From: Mesodorylaimus sp. YZB2_4
Lineage: Eukaryota > Nematoda > Enoplea > Dorylaimida > Dorylaimidae
Direction of reading: 5' to 3'
Assembly (NCBI GenBank): GCA_030248295.1
Contig: JASANH010000448.1
Location: 124,001 to 188,000 of the forward strand
Length of the DNA: 64,000 nt
The position numbers and the translations under genes are program-made. Position 1 is the stretch's first letter. Each line of letters opens with the position of its first letter. Under the pieces are notes generated by a model. The model ran no database searches. It had not been told where the DNA came from and was given only the letters and a program-made list of their open reading frames with translations. Positions 44,001 to 60,300 of this stretch are shown piece after piece.

Positions 44001-45718
44001 TGTAGTTGTGTATGTCATGCACAATGCAGGAACAGTATATATTACACTGTGAATATACAATCCATCATAATTGGTGTATGTCAGTTTATAATATATATAT
44101 AGTGTATAATATATATATTATAAACTGACATATATAATATATGGAAACTGACGTATATAGTATAAAGAAAACACGTATTATGTATATTATAAACTGACGT
44201 ATATAATATACATGAACTAACGTATGTAATATATATAAACTGACGTATATAATATATATAGACTAACGTATATAATACATATAAACTGATTTATATTCTA
44301 TATTTCAGTAGTATATATATATATAAATATAAATTTTCATTATTATGTAATGTATAAATTTTTTATATGTGGTATATATATTTTTATACAGTGCGAGCGT
44401 ATGTATGTATATATGCTTTATTACACCAGGTTAATTGAATTATAAGATCATTAGGCGCACTTTTAAAGTTATATAATGGGTGTTCCTACTCAATAAAAAG
44501 TATATGCCAGGCTATTATGCAGATATACGGCATAGAATTAACGAACCCTTTCTTATTTCTACCTAAAACTTAAAAATTCTGACGAGTAATTTCCTTTTTA
44601 GAGGCCATAATCAACGACTGGAATTTTTGGGCGATACAGTTTTGCAGTTGATCACATCGGAATATTTGTACAAGCATTTTCCTGAGCATCACGAGGGACA
44701 TTTATCGGTGAGGTTTTTTCGAGTTCTTTGCAGCAAAAATGTGAATATAATTTTATGAAATTGAGATTTTTGAGTTGATTGCTCGAAACTGGCAAAAAAA
44801 TAATTCAAAGCTCGTTTTTTTCAGTTGCTTCGAAGTTGTTTAGTGAATAATAAAACGCAATCGGTGATTTGCGACGATCTTGGCATGACCAAATTTGTGC
44901 TTCATCCGTCGTCGTGCCAGAAAACGGGTCCACCCGAGCTTCGAATGAAAGACAAGGCCGATTTGGTGGAGTGTAAGTCGAATGCCACGTGCTCTTGTTG
45001 CCTTGTAATCGGAATCATTTTTAGCATTTCTGGGTGCTTTGTATGTTGATCGCGGATTACAATTTTGCAAAGTTTTTTGCAAAGTTTGTTTTTATCCGAG
45101 ATTGAAGGTAAGCCCACTTTTTTCGTAATTAGAATGCTCCTAAACATGTTTTTGTGATTATAGTATTTTATCATGTCCCAAAAATGGAATGATCCCAAGT
45201 CGCAGTTGCAGCAGTGTTGTTTGACATTGCGGAATCCGGATGGCGGCGAGCCGGATATTCCCACCTACAAGGTGATCTCGGCCGAAGGACCCACCAACAC
45301 GAGGCTGTACAAAGTGGCTGTCTATTTCAAAGGCCAACGATTGGCCGCTGGTGAGTTGAGAATGCGAAACAATACCTTTTAAGGGGTTTACATGTATTTG
45401 TCCGGGGGCACTTTTTTGATTGCCCTTCACGAACCTGTGATATTCGCAGTGGTGTCAAGTTTGTATGGCGCTTTCGTTTTAGGCAATGGCCACAGTGTAC
45501 AGGAAGCCGAAATGAAGGCGGCCGAAGAGGCGTTAAAAAAGCGCGCGGATCTTTTCCCTCATTTGGAGAAGCAAAGATATTTTATTGAGCACAGATTTGG
45601 TCGGGAATTTGGTGAGAAATGGAAACGAGGCCGAGCGAACGATGACGAGGACGGGGATCGGCGAAGGAAAAGGTTTAAGGCGAGTCATAATTCTAATGAT
45701 ACCAGTCGGACACTTTGA
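38093..45718 (+). CDS. drsh-1: Drosha, nuclear RNase III of the Microprocessor
   Basis: Twenty-four exons (38093-38262, 38316-38690, 38739-38901, 38960-39119, 39176-39504, 39574-39654, 39707-39793, 39845-39934, 40286-40357, 40405-40552, 40653-40822, 41255-41493, 41547-41625, 41834-41944, 41998-42136, 42454-42574, 42649-42748, 43397-43624, 43687-43844, 44602-44707, 44825-44972, 45025-45107, 45164-45350, 45483-45718) encode 1259 residues. The enzyme crops primary microRNA hairpins together with Pasha/DGCR8. Order: Pro-rich then Arg/Ser-rich N-terminus, Asp/Ser-rich region, VHHCCRHGH, central domain ([20 protein letters not shown]), RNase IIIa ([16 protein letters not shown]833/D837), RNase IIIb ([15 protein letters not shown]1014/D1018; D1088/E1091), and one dsRNA-binding domain (about 1130-1205). 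All catalytic acids that I can place are present. Introns are short except those carrying ATCGAT-rich or AT-rich repeats. Confidence 0.96.
40845..41235. repeat. ATCGAT-rich intron block in Drosha (intron 11)
   Basis: The intron between 40822 and 41255 is crowded with TCGATTAGATGTAATCAGAC-type words in both orientations. Two versions of that 20-mer motif lie about 150 bp apart. The block is near-palindromic at many points. Confidence 0.7.
42150..42400. repeat. ATCGAT-rich intron block in Drosha (intron 15)
   Basis: I count eleven ATCGAT hexamers between 42150 and 42395, many as GATCGATAATCG or AATCGATAAG. The hexamer is its own reverse complement. Confidence 0.8.
42835..43260. repeat. ATCGAT-rich intron block in Drosha (intron 17)
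   Basis: The second half (43085-43255) has four near-tandem units ending CGATAATCGATC(A/G), each about 40 bp, of the type GTTGTGTGATCAGTCGATAA. The first half is less ordered. Confidence 0.7.
44085..44350. repeat. AT-rich tandem repeat in Drosha intron 19
   Basis: Irregular units of about 28-32 bp built on ATAAACTGACGTATATAATA recur six or seven times, followed by a plain TA run. They lie in the 757-bp intron before the second RNase III domain. Confidence 0.8.
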
Positions 45719-50308
<4,590 letters not shown>

Positions 50309-50658
50309 AACGAAAAAAATAGTGTTTGTTTTGTGAATGTTTGGTGTAATTTTTGTGTGAATCAGAAGTAATTTTTGGGCGGCGAGTCATTCGAGCAATT
50401 CAGTCCTTGAAAGGACTGACTGACGGCCTTGAACCCACTCCGACTGCCACTCGTTGTCTTTGCGCGCGCGGAGTGTGATTCAAGGGGGGACCGGATTCTC
50501 CCGGCTGGAATGCAGTCGGCATCGATCGAGTGACGTCAGCGACTGCCACGACTGGCCGCCCGGCCGGCACGACAGTGTGCACAGGCTGCGTCGCGGCGGA
50601 CGGTTGGTTGTTCTGTTAGACAGTCCCGACTGCAAGTGTTTTGTACGAGTTGGCAAGA
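50309..50658. other. Intergenic and 5' leader of the intermediate filament gene
   Basis: It begins with an AT-rich 3' end of KRR1 and becomes GC-rich from about 50375. Candidate leader sequence runs to the ATG at 50659. No TATA box and no strong acceptor site directly before the ATG were seen, although AATTCAG at 50396-50402 could accept a spliced leader. Confidence 0.4.
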
Positions 50659-53600
50659 ATGTCGCATCACCACGAAACATATCGTTCGACCATTTCGGCG
50701 CGTCCGGGCTTCTCGCGCACGGCTTCGTCGGCCGTCAGCCCGGGGGGCGGTCGAGTGCTGAAGATCGTGACCGAGCAGCACACCAGCTCGATGTCCGGCT
50801 ACTCGCCCGCCTTCTCGACCGGCGCCGCCTCGGCCATTTTGGAGACGAGGGAGAGGGAGAAGAAGGAAATGCAGGACCTCAACGATCGCTTGGCCAGCTA
50901 CATCGAAAAGGTGCGTTTCTTGGAGGCCCAAAATCGCAAATTGGCCGCCGACTTGGAGGCGTTGCGCGGCCGATGGGGCAAAGACACGTCGTCCATCAAG
51001 CACATGTACGAGTCCGAGTTGACCGAGGCCCGCAAACTGATCGACGACACGGCCAAGGCCAGGCACGGATTGCAGGAGCAAATTGCAAAGTTGCAGGACG
51101 AGTTGGCCGATTATCGTCGAAAGTAAGATATTTTACGTGCACCTTTTACTTTTTCCCCGCCTCAGTCGAGTGTGTGTTGCGCGTTTTCGCTCGACGGGCC
51201 AACAAGGAAGCCCGTGTGACAGTTTATTCGAGCGCGGGCCCGGGCGTGGATGATGAGACGGTCCCCCGGCGAGCAGTCGGGCGTGCAAGGACTGGCTGCG
51301 TGCTTTCATGCCCCACATCTCGTCGACAATGCTCGACACCTTTTCGGCCATCCAAGAGGGCTTTATTTTTTGCCCCCAACGAAATGAGGGAATTTAAAAA
51401 TGGCCGAGTCCAGGCTGACGCTTTTGTTGAATCAGGCGGTCGGCAATGCGAAACGACACAAAGCCGGGCAAACAAGAACGAGTTTGCCCCCTTCGCTCGC
51501 GCATTGCCGTTTACGAAGTGGGCGTAAAAGTTGAATTTTATTCTTCGTACCTGTCCTACAAATATGCACCCTATCTCGGCCAGTGAGTCACCCCGTCCGG
51601 GCCCGCGCTTGATTTATGGACTCGATGGAATGCCGCTCGGTGTTTGCCTTTTGCGGATAAGAGCAGAGGCAGGTGGGCGAGTGAGACAAGGGGCGCCCAG
51701 TACAAACTACACTCCTGACCCCCCGCAGATATGAAGACACTATGCGCATGCGCGATGGAGACAAGGAGAAGATCGACGGACTCCTGCAACAACTCAGCAA
51801 CTACGAAGCCGAAATCTCCCTGCTTCGTCGTCGCATCGAATTATTGGAAGCCGAAGTGGTCCGCTTGAAAAAAGAAAACTTCCGGTTGCAGAGCGAATTG
51901 CAAAAAGCTAGAACAGTAGGTTTCTTTTACAACTCGAAAAAACCCACCATTCAGGACGTTTTGTGCAGGATTTGGACCAAGAAACGCTCAACCGCATCGA
52001 TTATCAAAATCAAGTCCAAACGTTGTTGGAAGAGATCGAATTCATTCGTCGCGTTCACGATCAGGTGAGACTGCTATTCGCAGCTGTGGGGCAAAATCAA
52101 GAATAATAGCCATTTCTGCTGGAAATGTGATATCTGATTTTAGGAGATCAAAGAATTGCAAGCGTTGGCCTCGCGCGATACGACGGCCGAAAATCGTGAA
52201 TATTTCAAGAACGAATTGGCCTTGGCGATTCGCGATATTCGTAACGAATATGACGCCATCGCGGCCCAAAATAAGACCGAAATGGATTCGTGGTATAAGT
52301 TGAAGGTGAGCGCGCAAACCTTTCGTTCAAGCGCAATGGCGCAAGTTTTATGGCGAATGCACTCGAGACGACGCGTCCTTTTTTTCAGGTTCAAGAAATC
52401 CAGACCCAATCGGCCCGTCAACAATTGGACACTGGTTATCAACGCGAAGAAACGAAACGTCTGCGCGTGCAACTGGGCGATCTGCGCTCGAAGTTGGGCG
52501 ATCTTGAAGGCAGAGTGAGTTGTGGTTGGTGTTTACTCGGGTCGAGTGGCGGGCGAGAAATGTGTCACCCGCCCCGTCGCCACATTTCGAGTTTGTCGAT
52601 TTTAGAACGCCCTGCTGGAGAAACAAGTGCAGGAATTGACTTATCAACTGGAGGACGATCAGCGCCAATACGAGGCCGCCTTGAACGATCGCGATGCTCA
52701 GATTCGTAAAATGCGCGAAGAATGCCAGGCTTTGATGGTCGAACTGCAAATGCTGTTGGACACTAAACAAACATTGGACGCCGAGATCGCCATTTATCGC
52801 AAAATGTTGGAAGGCGAGGAGAATCGCGCCGGGTTGCGACAATTGGTCGAACAAGTCGTCAAAACGCACAGTTTGCAACAACAAGAGGACACGGGTGAGG
52901 GGCGGCAATTTTGTTTTTTCCACATTGCAAAAGCAGGTTTTGCCAAAATCACACAAAATCCATCAAAATTTCGAGAAGACTCGGCTCGAAGAGGGGCGAA
53001 CTTTTTTAGATTTCTCTCACAAGTGTCTTGATATTGTAGTTTTTCAAGTAGAACTTTGGTGTTTTTCAGAAAGCTTGCGCGTGGTGAAGGGCGAACTGGC
53101 GACGAGGACCAGCTTCCAACGTTCGGCCAAGGGCAACGTCAGCATCGCCGACTGCAACCCGGAGGGCAAATTCATCGTCCTCGAGAACACTCATCGCTCG
53201 AAGGTAGGCGCACCCAAACTTGCGAAAAATCCATTTCGCGTTTTCGCCATTTTCACTCTTCATATTCACATTCACTGTAGAGCGCACTCAAAACTGGGAA
53301 AAATCCATTTTTGCACTCGCCGCTGTCACTTTTCACACACATGCGGAGTGAAAATGGGAAAAATAATAGGTTCCTTAATTCTTCCAAATTTTCCACCACA
53401 CTGATTATTTTAGGAAGAAAACTTGGACGAATGGAAATTGAAACGCAAGATCGACGGGAAAAAGGAGATTGTGTTCACTTTGCCGAAAGGCTTCGTGCTG
53501 AAGCCGAGCAAAACGGTCAAGGTCAGTCGGTGAGAATTTGTTGGTGGACTGGCGAGAATTGTGCTATGTTTCAGGTTTGGGCCAAGAACCAAGGCGGTTC

Positions 53601-53873
53601 GAACAACCCACCCGAACAACTCATCTTCGAAGGCGAAGAAAGTTGGGGAACTGGACAAAATGTGCAGACTATTCTCTACAATAAGGATGGCGAGGTAAGA
53701 TACTCACATTTCTTGAAATTTCATGCAAGAATCTCCAAGAAATGAATTTTACGTGCTGGCTGCAAAAATCGTATTAACCATGGAATTTTTTGCAGGAAAA
53801 AGCCACTCACATTCAACGCACGAGCAGCACAGTTGAGAAGACACCCCACGCAACTGAACATCATCACCACTAG
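50659..53873 (+). CDS. Cytoplasmic intermediate filament protein, nematode IFB/IFA type
   Basis: Ten exons (50659-51122, 51729-51915, 51969-52064, 52144-52305, 52389-52514, 52606-52894, 53070-53203, 53414-53521, 53575-53694, 53796-53873) encode 587 residues. The protein forms structural filaments, in nematodes mainly in epidermis, muscle attachment sites and gut. A head of about 60 residues is followed by the coil 1 start ([19 protein letters not shown]), a long lamin-like coil 1B, coil 2 ending in the class hallmark ([12 protein letters not shown]), and a lamin-type Ig-fold tail ([49 protein letters not shown]). It has no nuclear localisation signal or CaaX box, so it is not a nuclear lamin; it ends EHHHH. 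The coil and tail wording is closest to nematode IFB proteins. The 606-bp first intron could hold an alternative promoter for isoforms with different heads, as known in this family. Confidence 0.95.
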
Positions 53874-54374
53874 ACCTGTCGGCAAACTGGACCAAACTCG
53901 CTCGCCAATTTCTCTGAATTCCTAATTTCACCATTTAGTTGTTGATGAGCACTCAATTTAGTCTTTTTTTAACCTTTTCTACTTGGGAGGGTGAGGGTGG
54001 CCTTGGTGGGTTTTTCGGTGCACGAAGTCTGTTGTTTATCACATATTTTTCGATGTCGTGGTCGATCGATTCCAGCTATTCACTAGCCAGTTTTCCACCC
54101 GTGCGAGTTCTAAAAAGTGCCTTTGAGAGAATGCAGTCTTTTCTAGATGATTATCCACCATAGTTTACGTCGTTGCGATGATTGCATTTTTTATATTTAC
54201 ATATCCCAGACGATACGCCGAGTTTTAGCAATAACGCACGTTCCTAGCTGATAAATGACCACAAATTTTTAAAGTAGTGATTGGAAAGTAAAAGTAACTT
54301 TTTCGAGCCTCGTTTTCTCCTACTCCCTCAAAAATCAATAACCGACAGCCGAACTAAAGCGAAGCCCGAAATAT
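53874..54374. other. Intergenic between convergent filament gene and ATG2
   Basis: About 500 bp of AT-leaning sequence that must hold both 3' ends. No canonical AATAAA was found on either strand, so variant signals are probably used. No open frame of interest. Confidence 0.5.
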
Positions 54375-57300
54375 TTACAAAGAATCGTTCTTCCATTTTT
54401 CCTGTTCCTCTCGTCTCGTGTCGGGTCTCAACTGATTGCGCAATCCGCCCAGCACGTGCGCCGTGGCCTGGCTGAACACGACGACGGGACGCAGCGCGGT
54501 GGGCGTGGCCTGCCGCAGCACGCCCCGCACAGCCCACCGACCACTGGCCCGCTCCTCCTGCGTGGCCAGAACGATGGCCTGCGCAGTCTCCGAGAAACCC
54601 TGAAATGAAAGACAGTCAGAGCCTGGCCCTCAGTCGAGATTCCGATCCGCTCCTGTTCAATATTTGCTCGTGTACCTTCGAGTCTCGAGTCGATCACCGA
54701 TCAGAAAGATCGATAGTCTGGCACTCACCTTTCTGAACGCATTCATGGCCAACGTGACGCCCTCGCGAAAATCGGCCGGTTGCGCCAACGATTGTAAAAT
54801 ATCGGCCTGCGATCGGTGTCGATGATAATCGGGGTTCACAACATCGAAGGCGAATTCGGCCATGAACTTCAATCAAACTGGTTAGTTTAGGACACAAACC
54901 TCGTTCTCCTCGCTTCTCACCTGAATAGCTCCGAAAAACTTCTGTCCTAATTCCAGGGTGGCTGTGGCCGTCGACACACCGAAACTGTGCGCCCCGCGTT
55001 GCAGGCCCTTCACGATGTGGCCATCGCGACGATACTGGTCCACCGGCAGCCAGAACAGATCACGAATGCCCAAAGCTGAAATCACCACAGTGCTCAATTT
55101 TGATTATTTGAAAATAAATTTAAGCAATCGACTAGGAATCGATGTGATCAATCACACGGCACTGATCGAAGCGATTGATCGGACACAGCATAGATAAAAT
55201 CAATCGATCACATTGGCACAGACCGGATCGATGACTGCTCACATGGCGTTGATCAAATCGATCGATTACACGGCACTAATCAGATCGATCAAACGGCATT
55301 GATACGGCCTGCCATTTGATCGATCGATTAGACCACATGACACTGGTCGCATCGATCGATCACATGGGCGAGCCTGTCGTCGACTGGTTCACCAACATGG
55401 ACGGCATTGACACTCACCGATCTGCACGAGGCTGTGCATGGGCCCCACGCCGCCCACGATGCTGTACAGCTGATTGCGACGAATGTCCCGCAGCCACTCG
55501 CACAGCGCGTAGTTGACCACCTTGTCGAAACCGAGCAGGCTGAAAGGCGCAATTGGACACACTGGACCACCAACTCCGAGCAGGCACTCACCCGTGACGA
55601 TGACTCAACTCCTTCAATCTGAGCTCGGTGCAGTGCAGCTGACTCAGTCCGAGCAGCAGGCCCACCACGGCCCCCTGGTTGGTGTGGATACGTTTGCCGT
55701 GATAGTCCATACGAAGCACCAAATCGGGCGAAAATGTGAACGACCTGCAAAATGCAAGTTCATGACTGGACCAGAAACCCCGCTCAGGGGTCTCACTTGA
55801 AGTAGAGCCCGCCCTCGGTGGTGGGCACGGGCGTGTGGAACAACTTGATCATGTCCGTCTCGCTGATGGCCGCCCCAGTCGACGGGTCCTCCTCCATCGA
55901 CGACTGCGACAACGCCACGCTCTGCTCGGGCGACGTGGTTCGGAAGAGGACGGAGACAGTGGGCTGGTGTCCGCACGACTCCTCGTCCTCGACCGCCTCC
56001 AACTCGGCCTCGAAATTGGGCGGCCCGAAGAGTTGCACGCACAACTGGTCCTCGTCCTGGCTGTCCGCCCGATCCACATCCAGCAGATCACTGTCGATGA
56101 CGGGCGAGTGACGGGGGCAGGCCCCTGCAGACCCGTCCTGGCCACCCGTTTCCCGACTGGCCTCGTGCAACAGGTCCTCCACCGACTCCTCGCCACCCCT
56201 CGTCGACTGGCCACCGCCCCCCAGTTTGACGAGCGGGGCCGAACTGGACGACACGCGGTGCCCTGCAAACGAGACCCGTCACCCGCCCACTCTGGCCGCC
56301 CACTCATCGACTTACTTCGCTGATGAGACCCCTTGGACGACGGACCGGCCAACAACTCGCCGCATTCCTTGCCAAAGTCTTGCAAAAATTGCAGAGTATC
56401 CTGAAAATGACGAGTCCAATGCCATAGATTGTGCGAGCGAGGCTGCTCTGACCTGATCCACATTCAATCTCAACGGCAGAATGGACACTTTCAAACAACA
56501 CTCGCCGTCGGTCGGCTCGTCGGCCTGCTTCGCATCGCGGGGAACAACGTGCAACATCTTGACACACACCTGCAAAGTGGAGACTGCAGCCCGGCACCGG
56601 CTGCCAGGCCCCACAACTCACCATGGGCACGTAGGTCTGTCGGGGCTTGTGATCGGCGGCGTACTGGTAGAGCAGCTTGTTAATACTGGACACGGTCAGC
56701 ATGTCGAGCACCTCCACGTCCTGCACAGTCATCACCTCGCGGGCGATCTGCGGGTGCCCGGGCGGGAACAGCTCGTGCAGGCAGCAAATCTGCAATCAAA
56801 CTCGTGTCATAGGCGTGTTCGGCCGGGCGAGGCTGAAACCCGTCGCACCCACGACCAGGTGGCCCGAGTACCTTCTCCGATGTAGGGCCGACCAGTCTGT
56901 TGCACCAGTCATCCACCACCTACCTTGTTCAGGTGCAAGGCCACGCACACGCTGTGGTCGCGCTGAGGGCCCCCGGCCGTGAACAGGCTCTCCTTGGCCT
57001 CGTGGAATCGCTGGTTGACCTTGGGCGAGCACTTGGAGCCCTGCACGCCGCTGTACGACTTGTACTCCCCGCTCGAGTCGCCTGCAACGGGCGCCTCGTC
57101 AGTGGATGACCCCCTGACCCCCCACGACGACTCACCCAAGTCACTGCCGCCGTACACGTACCACACGATCGATATGTCCCGCAACAGGTACTGGACCAGG
57201 GGCGTCGGGTAGCCGGGCGGCAGGCTGGCCAGCACGTCCGTCCTCCGCAACGGCGGCTCCAAGTGGTTCTCCACGATCCGCACCGACTCGGCACACAGCA

Positions 57301-60300
57301 CGCGCACCACTGGCTCGGGGGGTTTCACCTGGAAACAGGCACTGCAGCCACGACATACCGAGCACACCAGAGTCGGGCCTACCTTGGCCAAGGCGGCACT
57401 CCTGGACCTGGACTCCTCCGAGGCGGCGGGACTGGGGCCGCCCGAGCTGACCGTCCTGGCCGGAGGCACGATGGCGTCCTCCATGGCCGACGCCATCATG
57501 TCACGCAGTTTATCATCGCTCGACACCCCCTTCGACTCCTGCAAAACACAATCTAGCAAAGTGCACTGACTATTGTTTTCTGAAAAATGGTGCAAGTTTT
57601 ACAAAAACACAGGTTTTTGGAACTTATTTGGGAAAAACGAGTCAGAAGTTTGACAGCGAAGCCACAGGGGAGCCACAGACTGTGTGACTCACCTCGCGAG
57701 CGCACCCATTCACCAGGACGGCCTCCCTGCTCGTCGCCTGTTGGCTGTGTCGCCCGTCGGCCGGACTGTCGTTCGTGCTGACACCCTCGTCGGCCAGGTG
57801 TTGCGCGATGGCGGCCAGGGCGGCCAGCGAGTCGGCGCACGTTCTCATCTCCAACACGTCGTTCCTGGCCTGCAGTTCGAGCAGGGGTCTGGCCTGGCCT
57901 GGACGGGGCTCGGTCGACGTGACGGTCAGCTCGAAGAATCCCATCCGCATGAGGCACACGAAGGCGGCCAGCGGCACGTCCGACATTGATTTCGAGGCGC
58001 ACACGAACAGGCTGGACTCCTCGAATATGAAATGGAGACGGAAGACGGCCGCCTCGTGCACCAGGTTGCTCGACACGTCCAGCGAGTCCACGTAGTAGCG
58101 CACAACGTAGGGCAACTGCCACGGCCTGTACTCGGCCGCCATGCACCAGCCGTGCACGTGCAGCTCGGTCACCGTCCTGGGCGGCTCGAATCCCAGCACC
58201 GGGTCGTCGACCACGTCGAAGAAGTCCATCAGCTGCATCAGCCAGTAGTGCTGGGGGGCCTGCACCCGGTAGTGAATGGTCGTGTTCCGAAATCCCAGCG
58301 TGACCAGCAGGTCCTAGGAGAAGGAGGGACTCAGTCCGGCCGCCAGCCCGCCACCCCGCAACTCACCTTGATATTCTGGCCGGGATTCAAACAACTCCTC
58401 AAGGCCACGCTGAAGTTGTCGCCAGCTTCGTTCTTCAAAGCCAATCGCAACGGGGTCGGCTCGGCGATGCAGCGCAACGAGAGCAGCTCGTCGGCAGCCG
58501 GGTCCGCGCAGAATCCGTCCTCCACATCCAAGTACGAGTACTCTCGGCTGACTAGTCGTATCACATCGCTCGCTATCACTGAAACGAGCGCGGACTAGAC
58601 ATTGTGATGGCCTGCCCACGACCAAGCCAGCGGACATACCATTGTGCCACAAGGCCAGGGCCCTCGTGGTCAAATAGAAATAAACCGTGTTCTCATCGCC
58701 TTCGTATCCGCTCACCACAAACAGCTCGCCATATTCGGACGACAATTTCAACAGGCCAGTCGACTCGGGCTCGTCCTGCAACGCATCCATGCCATGCCCT
58801 GCCCTCCGACCCCCTCCCCCGACTCACCTTGACCGCCATGCCCGCCACGCCGTCCAATTTATCGCATTGCAGCAAGAAGGTGAATTTGTGGGCCTCCTTG
58901 TTCTTCTCTTCTCGCCCAGTCCCGTTCGCGTTCAACGTCCGATCGCCGTCCGACAACTCCGAGTCCGATATGGATCCTGCAAAGAGCACACACCTCGCAC
59001 CGTGCACGGCTGACCAACTGGGGCACACTGACCATCCAACTTGTGCATGGACTTGCACGGCCCGAACAGCTCGTCGTCCAGTCCCAGGCCAGCCACGTGC
59101 ACACTGTAGGCAGTCGACTCGTTGGGCGCGCACTGGAAGCCGGGCCCCGACGGCGACCACAAACTCAGGTCGTTAGCGATCCTGAAAAAACACCGATTGG
59201 CGAAACGAGAACGTCAAAAACGGCCACGACCAACCTGTTGTATAAAATAGTGAAGAATTGTTTGCTCTGCAAATGCAACCTCAACTCGGGCACATTGACA
59301 GCGACCCCCATCTCGCATCGTCGCAAACACGACCGCCTGAACTCGCCGATCTCCTCCTTACTGCCCACGATGGTCAGCTGCTCGTTCTCGTGCACCACCG
59401 ATCGTTTGGAAAATGGACCGTCCAGCGAGGAATCGATTTTGAAACACTGCCTTTCCAAACTATTATCGCCGCTCGACCCGTCGCCCGACAACGCGGCCCC
59501 CTCATCGCCGTCGTCCAACAAACTACGACCAACCAAATTCCATTTGATTTCCACGCTGAAAACGATCAGAAATGCGCACAAAATCCACCGGAAACACAGA
59601 AATTCAATACCTGCACATTTTCGACGGAGCTGCTCGCGATGACGGCTGGTTGCAACATGCGTGCACGAATTTCACAAATTCTTCACCCGAATCCAATTTA
59701 AAAAGGCCTAAAATGAAAATCGAAAATTGAACTCAAGCGGGAGGGCCTCAGATCCTCCTGAGGGAGAACTGACACCAAATTAGGGGACAATCACCAGGAC
59801 GATTGCCATGAAAAACTGACATCGAGGAGGAGCGCGAGCGGCCATCAAATCCTTCACCCGAGAGAAAACTGACACCAAACTAGGGAGCAATCACCCGGAC
59901 GACTCCACCCATCCAAGACCATCCGCTCGGAAAACTGCCACCCCGCAACTTACCAGTTCCTTTGCGAAATTCGATGCCGACTCGGCCTTGTTTGGACATG
60001 GATTCGTTGAACAAGGTGACCAATTTGAAATTAGCAAATTGCAATCGCAGAATTTCGCGACGAACATCGCGGACCCACCAAGGACGACGATCGACGGCCT
60101 GCACCGACCTCATGTCGGGCACTGGAAATCTGAGAAGCCCCAATTTATTACGCACTCATCAGAAAAATTATACTTCCAGCCATTTTACCTCAAATCCAAC
60201 GTCCACGATGAACAGGACAATTCGAATGTCACATCGAAATCGGCTTCCTTTCGCTCCAATGGCTCGAATAGATCATCGCGCAGGGACTGAAAAAGTGATA

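Noticed and set aside
50659..53873. Nuclear lamin
   Set aside because: Despite the long coil 1B and lamin-type tail there is no nuclear localisation signal or CaaX box. The sequence fits cytoplasmic intermediate filaments of nematodes.
55849..56463. 204-codon alternative minus-strand frame and opposite plus-strand frames in the ATG2 region
   Set aside because: They are shadows of the GC-rich ATG2 exons. The chosen frame joins neighbouring exons in phase and matches ATG2.
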